From assembly GCA_028277515.1 (NCBI GenBank), contig JANQGC010000116.1, positions 1 to 9,062 of the forward strand: a stretch of DNA of 9,062 nt. The letters are read 5' to 3'. A program made the position numbers and the translations under genes. Every line of letters starts with the position of its first letter. The stretch's first letter is position 1. The stretch is from Anaerolineae bacterium. Its GTDB lineage: Bacteria > Chloroflexota > Anaerolineae > Promineifilales > Promineifilaceae. Of the stretch, positions 1 to 6,662 are shown piece by piece. The notes beneath the pieces were generated by a model. That model ran no database searches. It worked only from the letters and a program-made list of their open reading frames with translations, and was not told the DNA's origin.

Positions 1-47
1 TCCACAAGAAAAACCGGGAACTTAAAGATGATAAGAGGCTCGGCAGT

Positions 48-3000
48 TTAAGGATAAAAGCGCATCACTTCCGATACCGGGGTGCTGTCTGACCAGTAAT
101 AATCGAAAGAACCTTTATAGATTTGGATGGCTTCGCTGTTTTCCGTACTCAGGTTATATTCGTTAAGGGCCATGTCACCCCAGGCGCTATATTGGAAGTT
201 TTGACTGCCGACAACCAGGAACGCGTCATCGACGATAAATCCTTTCGCATGCATTTTGCCATTGTAGAAATGTATATCGACGTATTCGCTCAGCCCACGT
301 TGTTCTAATTCGGCGACGAACGCTTGAATGCCAACTCTATTTTCCGCGCCATCCATAGCTTCCTCCTCGACCATGATGCGCACCGGAATACGATTTTTTT
401 CGACGACTTCCACTAATGCGCGCATGAACGGCAGCGCATTATTTTCATAATCACAGATGCCGATAAAAACGATGCCTGCTTCGCAAAGAACTTCCAGGGT
501 GAAGTTGACTTCAAAAATGTCGAGTGATTTTTCGGCCGAAGATAAAGCGGCCAGCACAGCTTCGTCAGAGGCGAAATGAATCCGCGAGCGGTATTGGGAA
601 AAGACGATATCATTGGCTTCTTGCGGAATATAAAATTTCAGAGTTTCCGGGGTATGGTCGGGCACGGCCGATACCCGGTCGCAGGTCACGAGCCATAATT
701 TGTCCCAGATGGGATTCATATTGTCGCAAACGACCTCATCGGAGCCATTCCAAAGGTCATCATAGGAAGCTAAGGTATGTTGGGCGACCGGCCCGGTGGC
801 GACCATCCCGTAATCGACCATGCTCAATCCCCGTCCGGAGGGGTTGTCAACCGGGTAATGGAGATAGCTGACATTGATGCCTTTAGAGACAGCTGTTTTT
901 CCATCAATGACCATGAGCTTGGCATGGCTGTGCGGCCACAACCCACTGTAGTTGGCCACCTGGACGCGCCAGCCAATCTCCTCATTCACCATTTCTGTCA
1001 CGCCGGCATCTCGCAAGTCAGCGAGTACATTCCACACCTGGTTGTTCAAGCGGAACACATTAAAGGCGGGCATATTGCCCAATAAAATGCGCACGGTCAT
1101 GCCACGTGGATAAGCGGCCGGATTCGTTTTAACTTTCTCATACAAGGCCGCGACGCCTTGCGAGATGACCAGGCCGGGGCTGTCTTCATTTTCATCGGGA
1201 ACCCACTGCATGGTCGCAAACAGGGCTTCATATTCGGCCGTTTGCATGATGTCGCCCATATAGGTGAAGGCTGAATCGATCTGTGGTGGCTGGTTGCTGA
1301 AAGCCGGATTGGGATTGGGCGTAAACAACAGAGTGTCATACCGGTTTTGACAGTAGGGCACGGGCTGGTCCGGCGGATGAAACTCAGGCCGGCTGAGAGC
1401 CTGCAGCACACGTCGACCGGCTGCGGTTTGCGGTGCGATGTCCTCACAACTGTAGAAGGGCTGCGAGGCATATGCCAGGCCGTCTTGTTTCCAGGCCAGA
1501 TGCAGGATTCCGTCAGTGTCGGCCGCCAGGGATGGTTGCTCCGCTGCTGTTGCTGTAGAAACAACCGTTGGCGCGGTAAAGCCATCATCGTTCAGAACGG
1601 TTTCGTATAATGTTGGGCTGCCTCTCTCCACAAACCCGCTGTTATTCTCAACCTGTTCGGAAACCCAGACCAGGTGAAGCTGATCTCGGCCGTCGTGGGC
1701 AAGAGCGGGACGGCTCTGGCAGGATGGAAAGTCCAAAATTGTTTGCTCGCCTGTTGTGCTCAAGACGGAAAGCTGCGCATGGTCATTGCACCAGGCAGCA
1801 TCCGCTTGGCCGTCTCTACCGGCTATTAAGTCAGGGCTGTGTCCCTGGCCAACACTCCCTGGGGTCAACCATTGGCCGTTAAATTGCACCAGGAAAACTT
1901 GATCATTCATGCCCTCATAAACCAGGTGGAAACCATCGCTTCCTGACGCAGCCAGGCGAGGATTACGGCCTTCCGCCACACATCCCGTGTCCGCACCTTG
2001 TCCCTGGGCGGATTCATTCAGGAGGGCATAAGCCACCTGGTCATTTTCACTGGCCCAGGCAATCATGATTGTCCCGGCAGAATCAATGGCCAGGGTCGGC
2101 ATATCTCCCTTGCCAGTGGCGCAGGCTGGGGACACAATAATCTGTGGTGCGGTACAGCCGGATTGCGTGCACTGGCTGGTCAAAATTACCCCTTCTTCCG
2201 ACCAGGTGAGCAGCACGGCACCATCGCTTGTTGCGAGACCCTGCGGATGGGTTGCTTGAGCTTCCGAATTGGAGACATTGACGGGCTGCGTCCAGGTTCC
2301 ATTTTCCAGCCGGCCGAGGTAAATGTCATTATCCTCGTGCCAGGTGAGGAACGGCCGGCCATTTTGGTCACTAAATACAGATGGGCTGGATGCCTGCGCA
2401 GTTATCACGGTCATGTCCGAAAAATGGGTGCCGATGGTGGGCAATGAGATGATTTCATTTAAGGGTGCGTAGCGCACCTGGAGTAAGTATAAGGCGTTGA
2501 CTGCGCCAAAAAGCAGGATGCCGGTGAGGACAGCACCCAGTACCTTTTCTGCCTTTACCAGCCAGACCCGGCGCGGCTTGCCGGGTGATGGAGCGCGCTC
2601 CAGCGTCCCCACCCGATACATCATGAAGCCTAGCCCGGCCCCACCTGCCAGGCCAAATATCATAAACGCCGGGACTAATATTAAAAAACCGGGCAGCCAG
2701 GATAAGTGTCCTGCCAGCCACATCCAGGCGATAAAACCGGCAGCAAAACCACCGGCGGCAAAACCGCTGATCATGCCGAAGATGATCCGCCATCCGCTGC
2801 GCCAGTCGAAGACTCGTAGGGTAAGAAAAATACCGGAAACCAGGCCAAAAACAATCCCGTAAATAGTGAATAGAAACATGGCTTCCAGCGGTTCTTGCAC
2901 CAGCGATCGATCATAGTAACCGACAAGCGCGGTAAAGAGAAGCAATGGCAGAAAAAGGATCGCTTCGGCCGCGCCAAAGGAGACGGCCGAGCGCCGTCTG

Positions 3001-3308
3001 AAATTAACCAATTTCAGATCCGGTAATTTAGGTTCTAAAAAAGTGGCGCCAACCCATCCCGCTGCCGCACCGGAAAGGCCGATCAATCCCAGGCCGGCTA
3101 ATAAGCCGGCCAGGAGTTTATCGAATAGCTGTGTTGAACTAACAATTTGCGAAAGCGCGACCGCAAACTGTAACCGGGAAAATATGAGGATGAAGACGGC
3201 GTTCAGGGTAAATGCCAGGGCAAATCCTAAAGCGCCGAACAAGGCGGATTGCTGATGCGGTGATAAATTAAGCCGTGTTGGCCTTTGCTCCGGACCATCC
3301 GTCCCCAT
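48..3308 (-). CDS. Membrane-anchored phospholipase D-like protein with 7 TM helices and a beta-propeller
   Basis: This 1086-residue protein has three parts. Residues 21-277 hold seven hydrophobic helices (about 21-44, 63-90, 108-131, 141-164, 173-199, 204-230, 253-277). Arg/Lys-rich loops at 91-107, 165-174 and 231-255 put the N-terminus inside and everything after 278 outside. Residues about 315-615 contain seven repeats of a G-x-x-x-L-x-W type strand (near 317, 363, 412, 459, 500, 542 and 600), as in a sialidase-like or WD-like propeller. Several cysteines here fit an oxidising compartment. Residues about 655-1086 are a PLD-superfamily domain with two complete HxKx4D motifs, H795/K797/D802 and H1020/K1022/D1027, 225 residues apart, each followed by a G-x-N/Q-N segment. 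Two HKD motifs normally form one phosphodiesterase/transphosphatidylase active site. The substrate (phospholipid, cardiolipin precursor or nucleic acid) cannot be read from sequence. The ATG at 3308 is preceded by TAAGGG at 3315-3320. The gene lies 80 bp downstream of the lipoprotein gene. PLD assignment is firm; the propeller is inferred from repeats. Confidence 0.9.
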   Translation of the reverse strand: MGTDGPEQRPTRLNLSPHQQSALFGALGFALAFTLNAVFILIFSRLQFAVALSQIVSSTQLFDKLLAGLLAGLGLIGLSGAAAGWVGATFLEPKLPDLKLVNFRRRSAVSFGAAEAILFLPLLLFTALVGYYDRSLVQEPLEAMFLFTIYGIVFGLVSGIFLTLRVFDWRSGWRIIFGMISGFAAGGFAAGFIAWMWLAGHLSWLPGFLILVPAFMIFGLAGGAGLGFMMYRVGTLERAPSPGKPRRVWLVKAEKVLGAVLTGILLFGAVNALYLLQVRYAPLNEIISLPTIGTHFSDMTVITAQASSPSVFSDQNGRPFLTWHEDNDIYLGRLENGTWTQPVNVSNSEAQATHPQGLATSDGAVLLTWSEEGVILTSQCTQSGCTAPQIIVSPACATGKGDMPTLAIDSAGTIMIAWASENDQVAYALLNESAQGQGADTGCVAEGRNPRLAASGSDGFHLVYEGMNDQVFLVQFNGQWLTPGSVGQGHSPDLIAGRDGQADAAWCNDHAQLSVLSTTGEQTILDFPSCQSRPALAHDGRDQLHLVWVSEQVENNSGFVERGSPTLYETVLNDDGFTAPTVVSTATAAEQPSLAADTDGILHLAWKQDGLAYASQPFYSCEDIAPQTAAGRRVLQALSRPEFHPPDQPVPYCQNRYDTLLFTPNPNPAFSNQPPQIDSAFTYMGDIMQTAEYEALFATMQWVPDENEDSPGLVISQGVAALYEKVKTNPAAYPRGMTVRILLGNMPAFNVFRLNNQVWNVLADLRDAGVTEMVNEEIGWRVQVANYSGLWPHSHAKLMVIDGKTAVSKGINVSYLHYPVDNPSGRGLSMVDYGMVATGPVAQHTLASYDDLWNGSDEVVCDNMNPIWDKLWLVTCDRVSAVPDHTPETLKFYIPQEANDIVFSQYRSRIHFASDEAVLAALSSAEKSLDIFEVNFTLEVLCEAGIVFIGICDYENNALPFMRALVEVVEKNRIPVRIMVEEEAMDGAENRVGIQAFVAELEQRGLSEYVDIHFYNGKMHAKGFIVDDAFLVVGSQNFQYSAWGDMALNEYNLSTENSEAIQIYKGSFDYYWSDSTPVSEVMRFYP

Positions 3309-3388
3309 ATTTATCCCTTACTGTGTAGTCATAGATTTTTTATCAACAGCTTACACAAATTTGTTCACTGATGATAGCCTTGCCCTGA

Positions 3389-3832
3389 TTATTCCTCAGG
3401 GGCGCAGGTTCCATCATAGTAGGCAAAGACGTCGCAAGAACTGCCATTGCTAAAAGAACAGGTCCCCTCTTCTTGCCCATCACTGTTAGTGCCGCCGGTA
3501 GTGCTGTAGGTCCCGCCAGTGATGGCGCAGTAACGGGCAGCATCGGTGACGTATCCGGTCACCTTGATGCCACCGACCGGGCACTCGCCATTCATCATGG
3601 CAAATTCCTCACATTGCAAGTTATCTTCAAAGACACAGACACCATATTGACCGCCATCTCCGCGAGTCTCGATATTAGACGTGCCTCCTTGTTCTACACA
3701 ATACTCGGATGCGGGATTGGGTAAGCCGACGGGTTGGTCAGGATCGCCATCTCCGCCGCTGGTGCATGCTGCGAGGAAAAAAACTAAGAGAAAAAGGAAG
3801 GGAATGAAGATGTTGAATTTCTTGTTAACCAT
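3389..3832 (-). CDS. Lipoprotein with two DUF333 repeats
   Basis: This 147-residue protein starts with MVNKK, a hydrophobic stretch at 8-20 and a lipobox L20-A-A-C23. It is therefore predicted to be a lipoprotein processed at Cys23. A short acidic Gly-rich linker follows. Then come two copies of a small Cys-rich module, about 39-85 and 96-144. The cysteines follow the same spacing in both (C45/C66/C74/C84 and C102/C125/C133/C143), ending in an N/D-G-x-C-P/A turn. The pattern N-P-A-S-x-Y-C-x-x-x-G-G is that of the DUF333 family (PF03891), often labelled 'putative hemolysin', a label with little experimental support. Two disulfides per repeat are plausible. The start is supported by AAAGGAGT (3839-3846 on the plus strand as actccttt) about 6 bp upstream of the ATG. 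It lies upstream of, and in the same direction as, the PLD membrane gene, so the two may share a transcript. Biochemical role unknown. Confidence 0.88.
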   Translation of the reverse strand: MVNKKFNIFIPFLFLLVFFLAACTSGGDGDPDQPVGLPNPASEYCVEQGGTSNIETRGDGGQYGVCVFEDNLQCEEFAMMNGECPVGGIKVTGYVTDAARYCAITGGTYSTTGGTNSDGQEEGTCSFSNGSSCDVFAYYDGTCAPEE

Positions 3833-3838
3833 GATGTT

Positions 3839-3846
3839 ACTCCTTT
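3839..3846 (-). promoter_or_regulatory. Shine-Dalgarno site of the lipoprotein gene
   Basis: Read on the minus strand this is AAAGGAGT, a near-ideal ribosome binding site 6 nt before the ATG at 3832. It fixes the start of the lipoprotein gene and its signal peptide. Confidence 0.75.
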
Positions 3847-3864
3847 GAAATTTTTCTTATTTTC

Positions 3865-3885
3865 CCGGAAAGTAAAATTTTCCGG
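3865..3885. repeat. 7-bp inverted repeat in the lipoprotein leader
   Basis: CCGGAAA (3865-3871) and TTTCCGG (3879-3885) flank a 7-nt AT-rich loop. The palindrome lies between the putative promoter and the ribosome binding site of the lipoprotein gene. It could be an operator or an mRNA hairpin, or chance. There is no following T-run on either strand to make it a terminator. Confidence 0.35.
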
Positions 3886-3903
3886 AAATCTGTTAAGGAT
3901 GCT

Positions 3904-3932
3904 ATATTATTTCGAGAAACGCCTGATCGCAA
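3904..3932 (-). promoter_or_regulatory. Possible promoter of the lipoprotein / PLD gene pair
   Basis: On the minus strand TTGCGA (3927-3932) and TAATAT (3904-3909) are separated by 17 bp, each matching 4 of 6 sigma-70 consensus positions. The start codon is about 70 nt downstream. The match is weak and rests only on these boxes and their position upstream of the lipoprotein gene. Confidence 0.25.
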
Positions 3933-4001
3933 GCTCCGTTCGATGAGTTAAAGAAACATTCCCTCGTCATCCTGAAAGCCCCTGCGTCGAAGACGACGTC
4001 C

Positions 4002-4016
4002 AATTAGGCAATTTGT
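4002..4016. repeat. Copy 1 of the AATTAGGCAATTTGT repeat
   Basis: This 15-bp sequence is identical to 6696-6710, and the similarity extends into the following bases (tctacag here, gttacag there). Its core AATT-AGGC-AATT is self-complementary around a 4-nt loop. Two 15-bp identities in non-coding DNA 2.7 kb apart are unlikely by chance, so this is taken as a dispersed short repeat. Confidence 0.55.
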
Positions 4017-4053
4017 TCTACAGGTCCGCAACGTGCCGGCGATTTTTGTGGGA

Positions 4054-4105
4054 TGTCATTCACTCATAAAATATCTCTCGCGATGTGGGGCTTCTCGGAA
4101 TGACA
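4054..4105. repeat. Decayed palindromic intergenic element
   Basis: TGTCATTC (4054-4061) and GAATGACA (4098-4105) are perfect 8-bp inverted arms around a 36-bp centre containing TCTCTCGCGATGTGGGG. Elements with GTCATTC/GAATGAC ends and a TCTCGCGATG-like interior are, to my recollection, common short intergenic repeats in several bacterial genomes. A nearby GTCATCCTGA at 3967-3976 looks like a fragment of a second unit. Function unknown. Confidence 0.5.
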
Positions 4106-4151
4106 ATTTGGGATGGCTTGTTTCTTTACAGCAGAAATTTAGGAAAATCTT

Positions 4152-4994
4152 CTACTGGTCATAAGTAAGAAGGAGAGGATTACTTGCCGGATCATGGATT
4201 AACCAACCCGGTTCCTGCTGCTCTAAGGTATGATCATGCAATTTGTTTATGGTTTTTTGTAATTCTTCCCGGTTTGGCAGGACAATTTCAAACCAGCGTA
4301 GACCTGACGCATCTTCAGGTGGGGCAGATGCGCCAATGCCGTTCCAGGTGTTGATGCCGATGTGGTGATGATAGCCGCCGGCCGACAAAAAGGAAGCGCT
4401 GGGACCATAGCGCAGCATGATTTCAAAACCGAGATTGTTATGATAGAAGTTTTCGGCCGATTCAATAGAAGCCACATGCAGGTGCATATGGCCAATCGTT
4501 GTGCCGGATGCCAATCCATTCCAGGGCGGCGGGCTGCTGCCGAGTTCATTCATCAGCGATTCCAGATCGAGCGGGTCGGTGGCCATTTTGATGCTTGCAC
4601 CTTCAAATGTCCACTCATCCCGCGGCCGGTCGCGGTAAATCTCGATACCATTGCCATCCGGATCGGGTAAATAGATGGCTTCACTGACATGATGGTCGGC
4701 GAATCCCTGAACACTTGTTTTTGTTTCGGCGATTCTGCTCAATGATTGGGCCAGGTCAAGGCGAGATGGCACTAAAATGGCAAAATGATACAGCCCGGTT
4801 CTGTTGGGATAATAACGGGTCGAACGATTTTCATGTAATACGAGCAATGGCTGCTGCCCGACGGTAAGCCACGCCTGGTCATCTTGTTGTTCCAGGAGCG
4901 AGAAGCCGATGATTTGTTGATAGAAGTCGAGCGAGCGTTGAAGGTCGGATACGGTCAAATGGACCGCACCAATGCGCGTATCGGGATGAATCAT
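4152..4994 (-). CDS. Two-domain VOC (glyoxalase / extradiol dioxygenase-like) protein
   Basis: This 280-residue protein is built from two vicinal-oxygen-chelate domains, about 7-122 and 166-280, an arrangement like Bacillus CatE/YfiE proteins annotated as catechol-2,3-dioxygenases. Each domain opens with an H-L-x-V strand (VHLTV at 11-15, MHLHV at 170-174) followed by S-x-x-F-Y. Domain 1 has a complete candidate metal set, H12, H70 (GLYH) and E118 in DPDGNGIEIYRD. Domain 2 has H171, H173 and the H209-H211 cluster, but the acidic position equivalent to E118 is L275 (DPASNPLLL). The protein is cytoplasmic, with no signal peptide. The substrate is unknown: aromatic diol cleavage, glyoxalase or thiol-transfer chemistry all remain possible. 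The ATG at 4994 has no Shine-Dalgarno, and the hairpin 5002-5034 lies just upstream. It is 42 bp downstream of degV in the same direction and may be cotranscribed with it. Confidence 0.85.
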   Translation of the reverse strand: MIHPDTRIGAVHLTVSDLQRSLDFYQQIIGFSLLEQQDDQAWLTVGQQPLLVLHENRSTRYYPNRTGLYHFAILVPSRLDLAQSLSRIAETKTSVQGFADHHVSEAIYLPDPDGNGIEIYRDRPRDEWTFEGASIKMATDPLDLESLMNELGSSPPPWNGLASGTTIGHMHLHVASIESAENFYHNNLGFEIMLRYGPSASFLSAGGYHHHIGINTWNGIGASAPPEDASGLRWFEIVLPNREELQKTINKLHDHTLEQQEPGWLIHDPASNPLLLTYDQ

Positions 4995-5001
4995 GATTTT
5001 G

Positions 5002-5034
5002 AGGTGACAGTCACTTTGGAAGTGACTGTCACCT
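5002..5034. repeat. Perfect 15-bp stem / 3-nt loop hairpin between degV and the VOC gene
   Basis: AGGTGACAGTCACTT (5002-5016) and its exact complement (5020-5034) flank the loop TGG. It begins 2 nt after the degV stop codon and ends 7 nt before the VOC start codon, filling almost the whole 42-bp gap. No T-run follows on either strand, so it is not a classical Rho-independent terminator. The sequence, itself made of GTGAC/GTCAC sub-repeats, resembles REP-type mobile palindromes. Possible effects are transcript 3'-end protection for plsY-degV or translational control of the VOC gene. Confidence 0.8.
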
Positions 5035-5036
5035 GT

Positions 5037-5891
5037 TTAGGCGGACGCGTCGTAATAGGCAATGCCCACGCATCCTGGGCCGGTATGGGTGCCAATGACC
5101 GGGCTGATGCCGGTACGCAGCAGTTCAGCCGGCTGGCTGTTTTGTTGAATTTCATTCATGACCTTATCGGCTGTATCCGGAGATTGGGCGTCCATAATGC
5201 CATAATGGATGGTGGAGCGCCAGTTGGTGTCCTCAGCCACCATTTTCATTAAATGGGCGATGGCTTTCTTCTTGGTGCGCACGGAAGCCAGGGAATCAAT
5301 TTCGCCATCAGTCAACTGCAAAATGGGTTTGATCGATAACACTGAACCGATCAGACGCTGCGCGCCGCCAATTCGGCCGCCACGATGTAGGAATTCAAGG
5401 GTGTCGACTACGAACAGCAGGCGCACTTTGGGGATCATCTCTCGCACAGAGGCGGCGATTTCCTGGTAATCTTTACCTTCTTCGGCCATGCGGGCGGCGG
5501 CTAATACCAACAATGCCAGGGCAGCGGCCGTCAGGCGCGAATCGACAATCTCAATTTTCAAATCTGGCACTTCCCTGGCCGCCGAACGGGCTGAATCCAG
5601 GGTTCCGCTCAGCGGCTCGGAAATAAAAATACCGACAACAGTTTCCGCGGTTTCAGATACTTTGGTAAAAAATTCTATAAATTGGCCCACCGATGGTTGG
5701 GATGTCGTCGGCATCTCTTTAGCCGACTGCAAGCGGCTGTAAAAGGCGTCTGTGGTGATGTCTATGTTATCCAACAAGCTTTCCCCAGCCCAATTCACCG
5801 TCAAAGGTATGGTTTGGATGTCATATTTTTCCAGTAAGTCAGCTGGAATATTGGCTGTACTATCGGTCACGATGGCTACTTTTCTTTTCAT
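5037..5891 (-). CDS. DegV family fatty-acid-binding protein (FakB-like)
   Basis: This 284-residue protein has the usual length and motifs of the DegV family (PF02645). These are TDST at 9-12, TSQPS at 63-67, LSGT at 94-97, VDS at 116-118, FLHRGGRIG at 167-175, KPIL at 188-191, and GTHTGPG at 267-273 near the C-terminus. DegV proteins bind a fatty acid in a buried pocket; FakB members present it to the kinase FakA, which makes acyl-phosphate. The T-S-Q-P-S and L-S-G-T loops are those that contact the carboxylate. No FakA gene is in the window. The gene starts 2 bp after plsY stops, so the two are almost certainly cotranscribed. Since PlsY consumes acyl-phosphate, a FakB role is a reasonable inference. 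The ATG at 5889-5891 has only a distant purine-rich GGAAGG about 16 nt upstream, so reinitiation from plsY is likely. Family assignment is firm. Confidence 0.95.
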   Translation of the reverse strand: MKRKVAIVTDSTANIPADLLEKYDIQTIPLTVNWAGESLLDNIDITTDAFYSRLQSAKEMPTTSQPSVGQFIEFFTKVSETAETVVGIFISEPLSGTLDSARSAAREVPDLKIEIVDSRLTAAALALLVLAAARMAEEGKDYQEIAASVREMIPKVRLLFVVDTLEFLHRGGRIGGAQRLIGSVLSIKPILQLTDGEIDSLASVRTKKKAIAHLMKMVAEDTNWRSTIHYGIMDAQSPDTADKVMNEIQQNSQPAELLRTGISPVIGTHTGPGCVGIAYYDASA

Positions 5892-5893
5892 AA

Positions 5894-6559
5894 TTAGATT
5901 TCTTTTTCCTTCCTCTCTGCTCTTTTTGCACGGGGACCAACGAGCCGTTCCTCGCCGGCCATAAGACGCTTTATATTAGGTCTCAACGCCCATGTGACGA
6001 TAAAGGCGGTGACGATGCCGCCCACCATATAGGCGGGTGTCGGATCGGTACCGCTGAAAAAACGAATTGCGAATACAATGGGGATCGTGGCGGCCACGGC
6101 CAGGGAGGCAACTGAAGCCATGCCTACGAAATACAAAAGTAAGCCACCGATGAGCATGCTGATGATGCCCACCGGCCACCAGATGGCCATGGACCAGCCA
6201 ATGTTCGGGCCGGTGCCCGCCCCGCCGCCGAATTTAAGAAAAACAGACCAGTTATGGCCAACAACAGCCATGACCCCGGCGATGACCTGTGCCCAGGGGG
6301 TGGTTTCCGGCGACAAAGAACCGGCAAGAAAAAAGTTGGCCAGCCAAACGCCTGCCGCGCCCTTGTCGACATCCATCAAAAAGGTGAGAAAACCCACGCC
6401 CAACCCGGCCGCCCACAGCGAGTTGGTCCCGCCGGTTCGGCCGCTCCCTATATCACGCAAATCAATTCCTTTCGTTGCCCTGACAAATAGGAAACCAAAT
6501 GGGATAGCACCCATCACATATCCTAAGAGCGCGGCAATTACAAGGTACACTATTTCCAT
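5894..6559 (-). CDS. plsY: Glycerol-3-phosphate acyltransferase PlsY (divergent)
   Basis: This is a polytopic inner-membrane enzyme that transfers an acyl group from acyl-phosphate to glycerol-3-phosphate, the first step of phospholipid synthesis. From the ATG at 6559 it is 221 residues, normal for the family. It shows G-A-I-P-F-G-F after TM1 (17-23), motif 1 DLRDIGSGRTGGTN (33-46; the usual form is GSGNxGATN), D-V-D-K-G (63-67), motif 2 GHNWSVFLKFGGGAGTG (101-117) and motif 3 RPNIKRLMAGEE (193-204). Two differences stand out: A114 sits where GGKG normally has Lys, and L192 where the His before N195 is usual. The motif 1 Ser and Arg and the motif 3 Asn and Glu are kept. A longer form from a TTG at 6598 (234 residues) is open, but it lacks a Shine-Dalgarno and would lie only about 10 nt from the predicted transcription start. 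It is followed 2 bp later by degV. Family call is strong; activity is less sure. Confidence 0.88.
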   Translation of the reverse strand: MEIVYLVIAALLGYVMGAIPFGFLFVRATKGIDLRDIGSGRTGGTNSLWAAGLGVGFLTFLMDVDKGAAGVWLANFFLAGSLSPETTPWAQVIAGVMAVVGHNWSVFLKFGGGAGTGPNIGWSMAIWWPVGIISMLIGGLLLYFVGMASVASLAVAATIPIVFAIRFFSGTDPTPAYMVGGIVTAFIVTWALRPNIKRLMAGEERLVGPRAKRAERKEKEI

Positions 6560-6612
6560 ACTTCTCTTAACTCTCCACTCAAGCAAATTTTCAGCCAAAG
6601 GGTCCGGCTATG

Positions 6613-6624
6613 GTGTTATAACAC
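6613..6624. promoter_or_regulatory. Palindrome GTGTTATAACAC over the plsY -10 box
   Basis: A perfect 12-bp palindrome overlaps the extended -10 element upstream of plsY-degV. A repressor bound here would block the promoter. I do not recognise a specific regulator; the palindrome could also be a by-product of the TATAA sequence. Confidence 0.35.
6615..6623 (-). promoter_or_regulatory. Likely extended -10 promoter of plsY-degV
   Basis: On the minus strand the sequence is TGT-TATAAC, an extended -10 element (TGn plus 5 of 6 matches to TATAAT). The -35 region at 17-bp spacing (6638-6643, TAACAA) is poor, as tolerated by extended -10 promoters. Transcription would start near 6608, leaving about a 49-nt leader before the ATG at 6559. 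This supports the shorter PlsY start. Confidence 0.5.
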
Positions 6625-6662
6625 AGGATTGTAGCAATTGTTACGCTGGACGTCATAAGGTA

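Larger units (their letters stand above)
3833..4151. other. 319-bp gene-free spacer with repeat remnants
   Basis: No credible coding region is present on either strand. The right half resembles decayed palindromic repeats of the GTCATYC...GAATGAC type (see 4054-4105). It also holds one copy of the AATTAGGCAATTTGT motif (4002-4016). The left half carries the putative promoter and leader of the lipoprotein gene. No convincing T-tailed terminator was found for the VOC gene that ends at 4152. Confidence 0.6.

Noticed and set aside
524..871. Plus-strand open frames inside the PLD gene, such as 524-871 and 1998-2447
   Set aside because: They lie wholly opposite a gene with clear motifs, have low-complexity or Arg/Pro-rich products, and lack initiation signals.
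3355..3364. Palindrome ACAAATTTGT upstream of the PLD gene
   Set aside because: Ten AT-rich bases without an adjoining promoter; chance occurrence cannot be excluded. Its likeness to ACAAATT/AATTTGT at 6693-6710 is noted only.
3383..3401. CCCTGA/TCAGGG hairpin over the lipoprotein stop codon as a terminator
   Set aside because: Only a 6-bp stem with no T-run after it on the minus strand; the downstream PLD gene is in the same direction.
6560..6598. N-terminal extension of PlsY from a TTG codon
   Set aside because: A TTG start without a Shine-Dalgarno, about 10 nt from the predicted transcription start, adds residues before TM1; the ATG at 6559 fits better.
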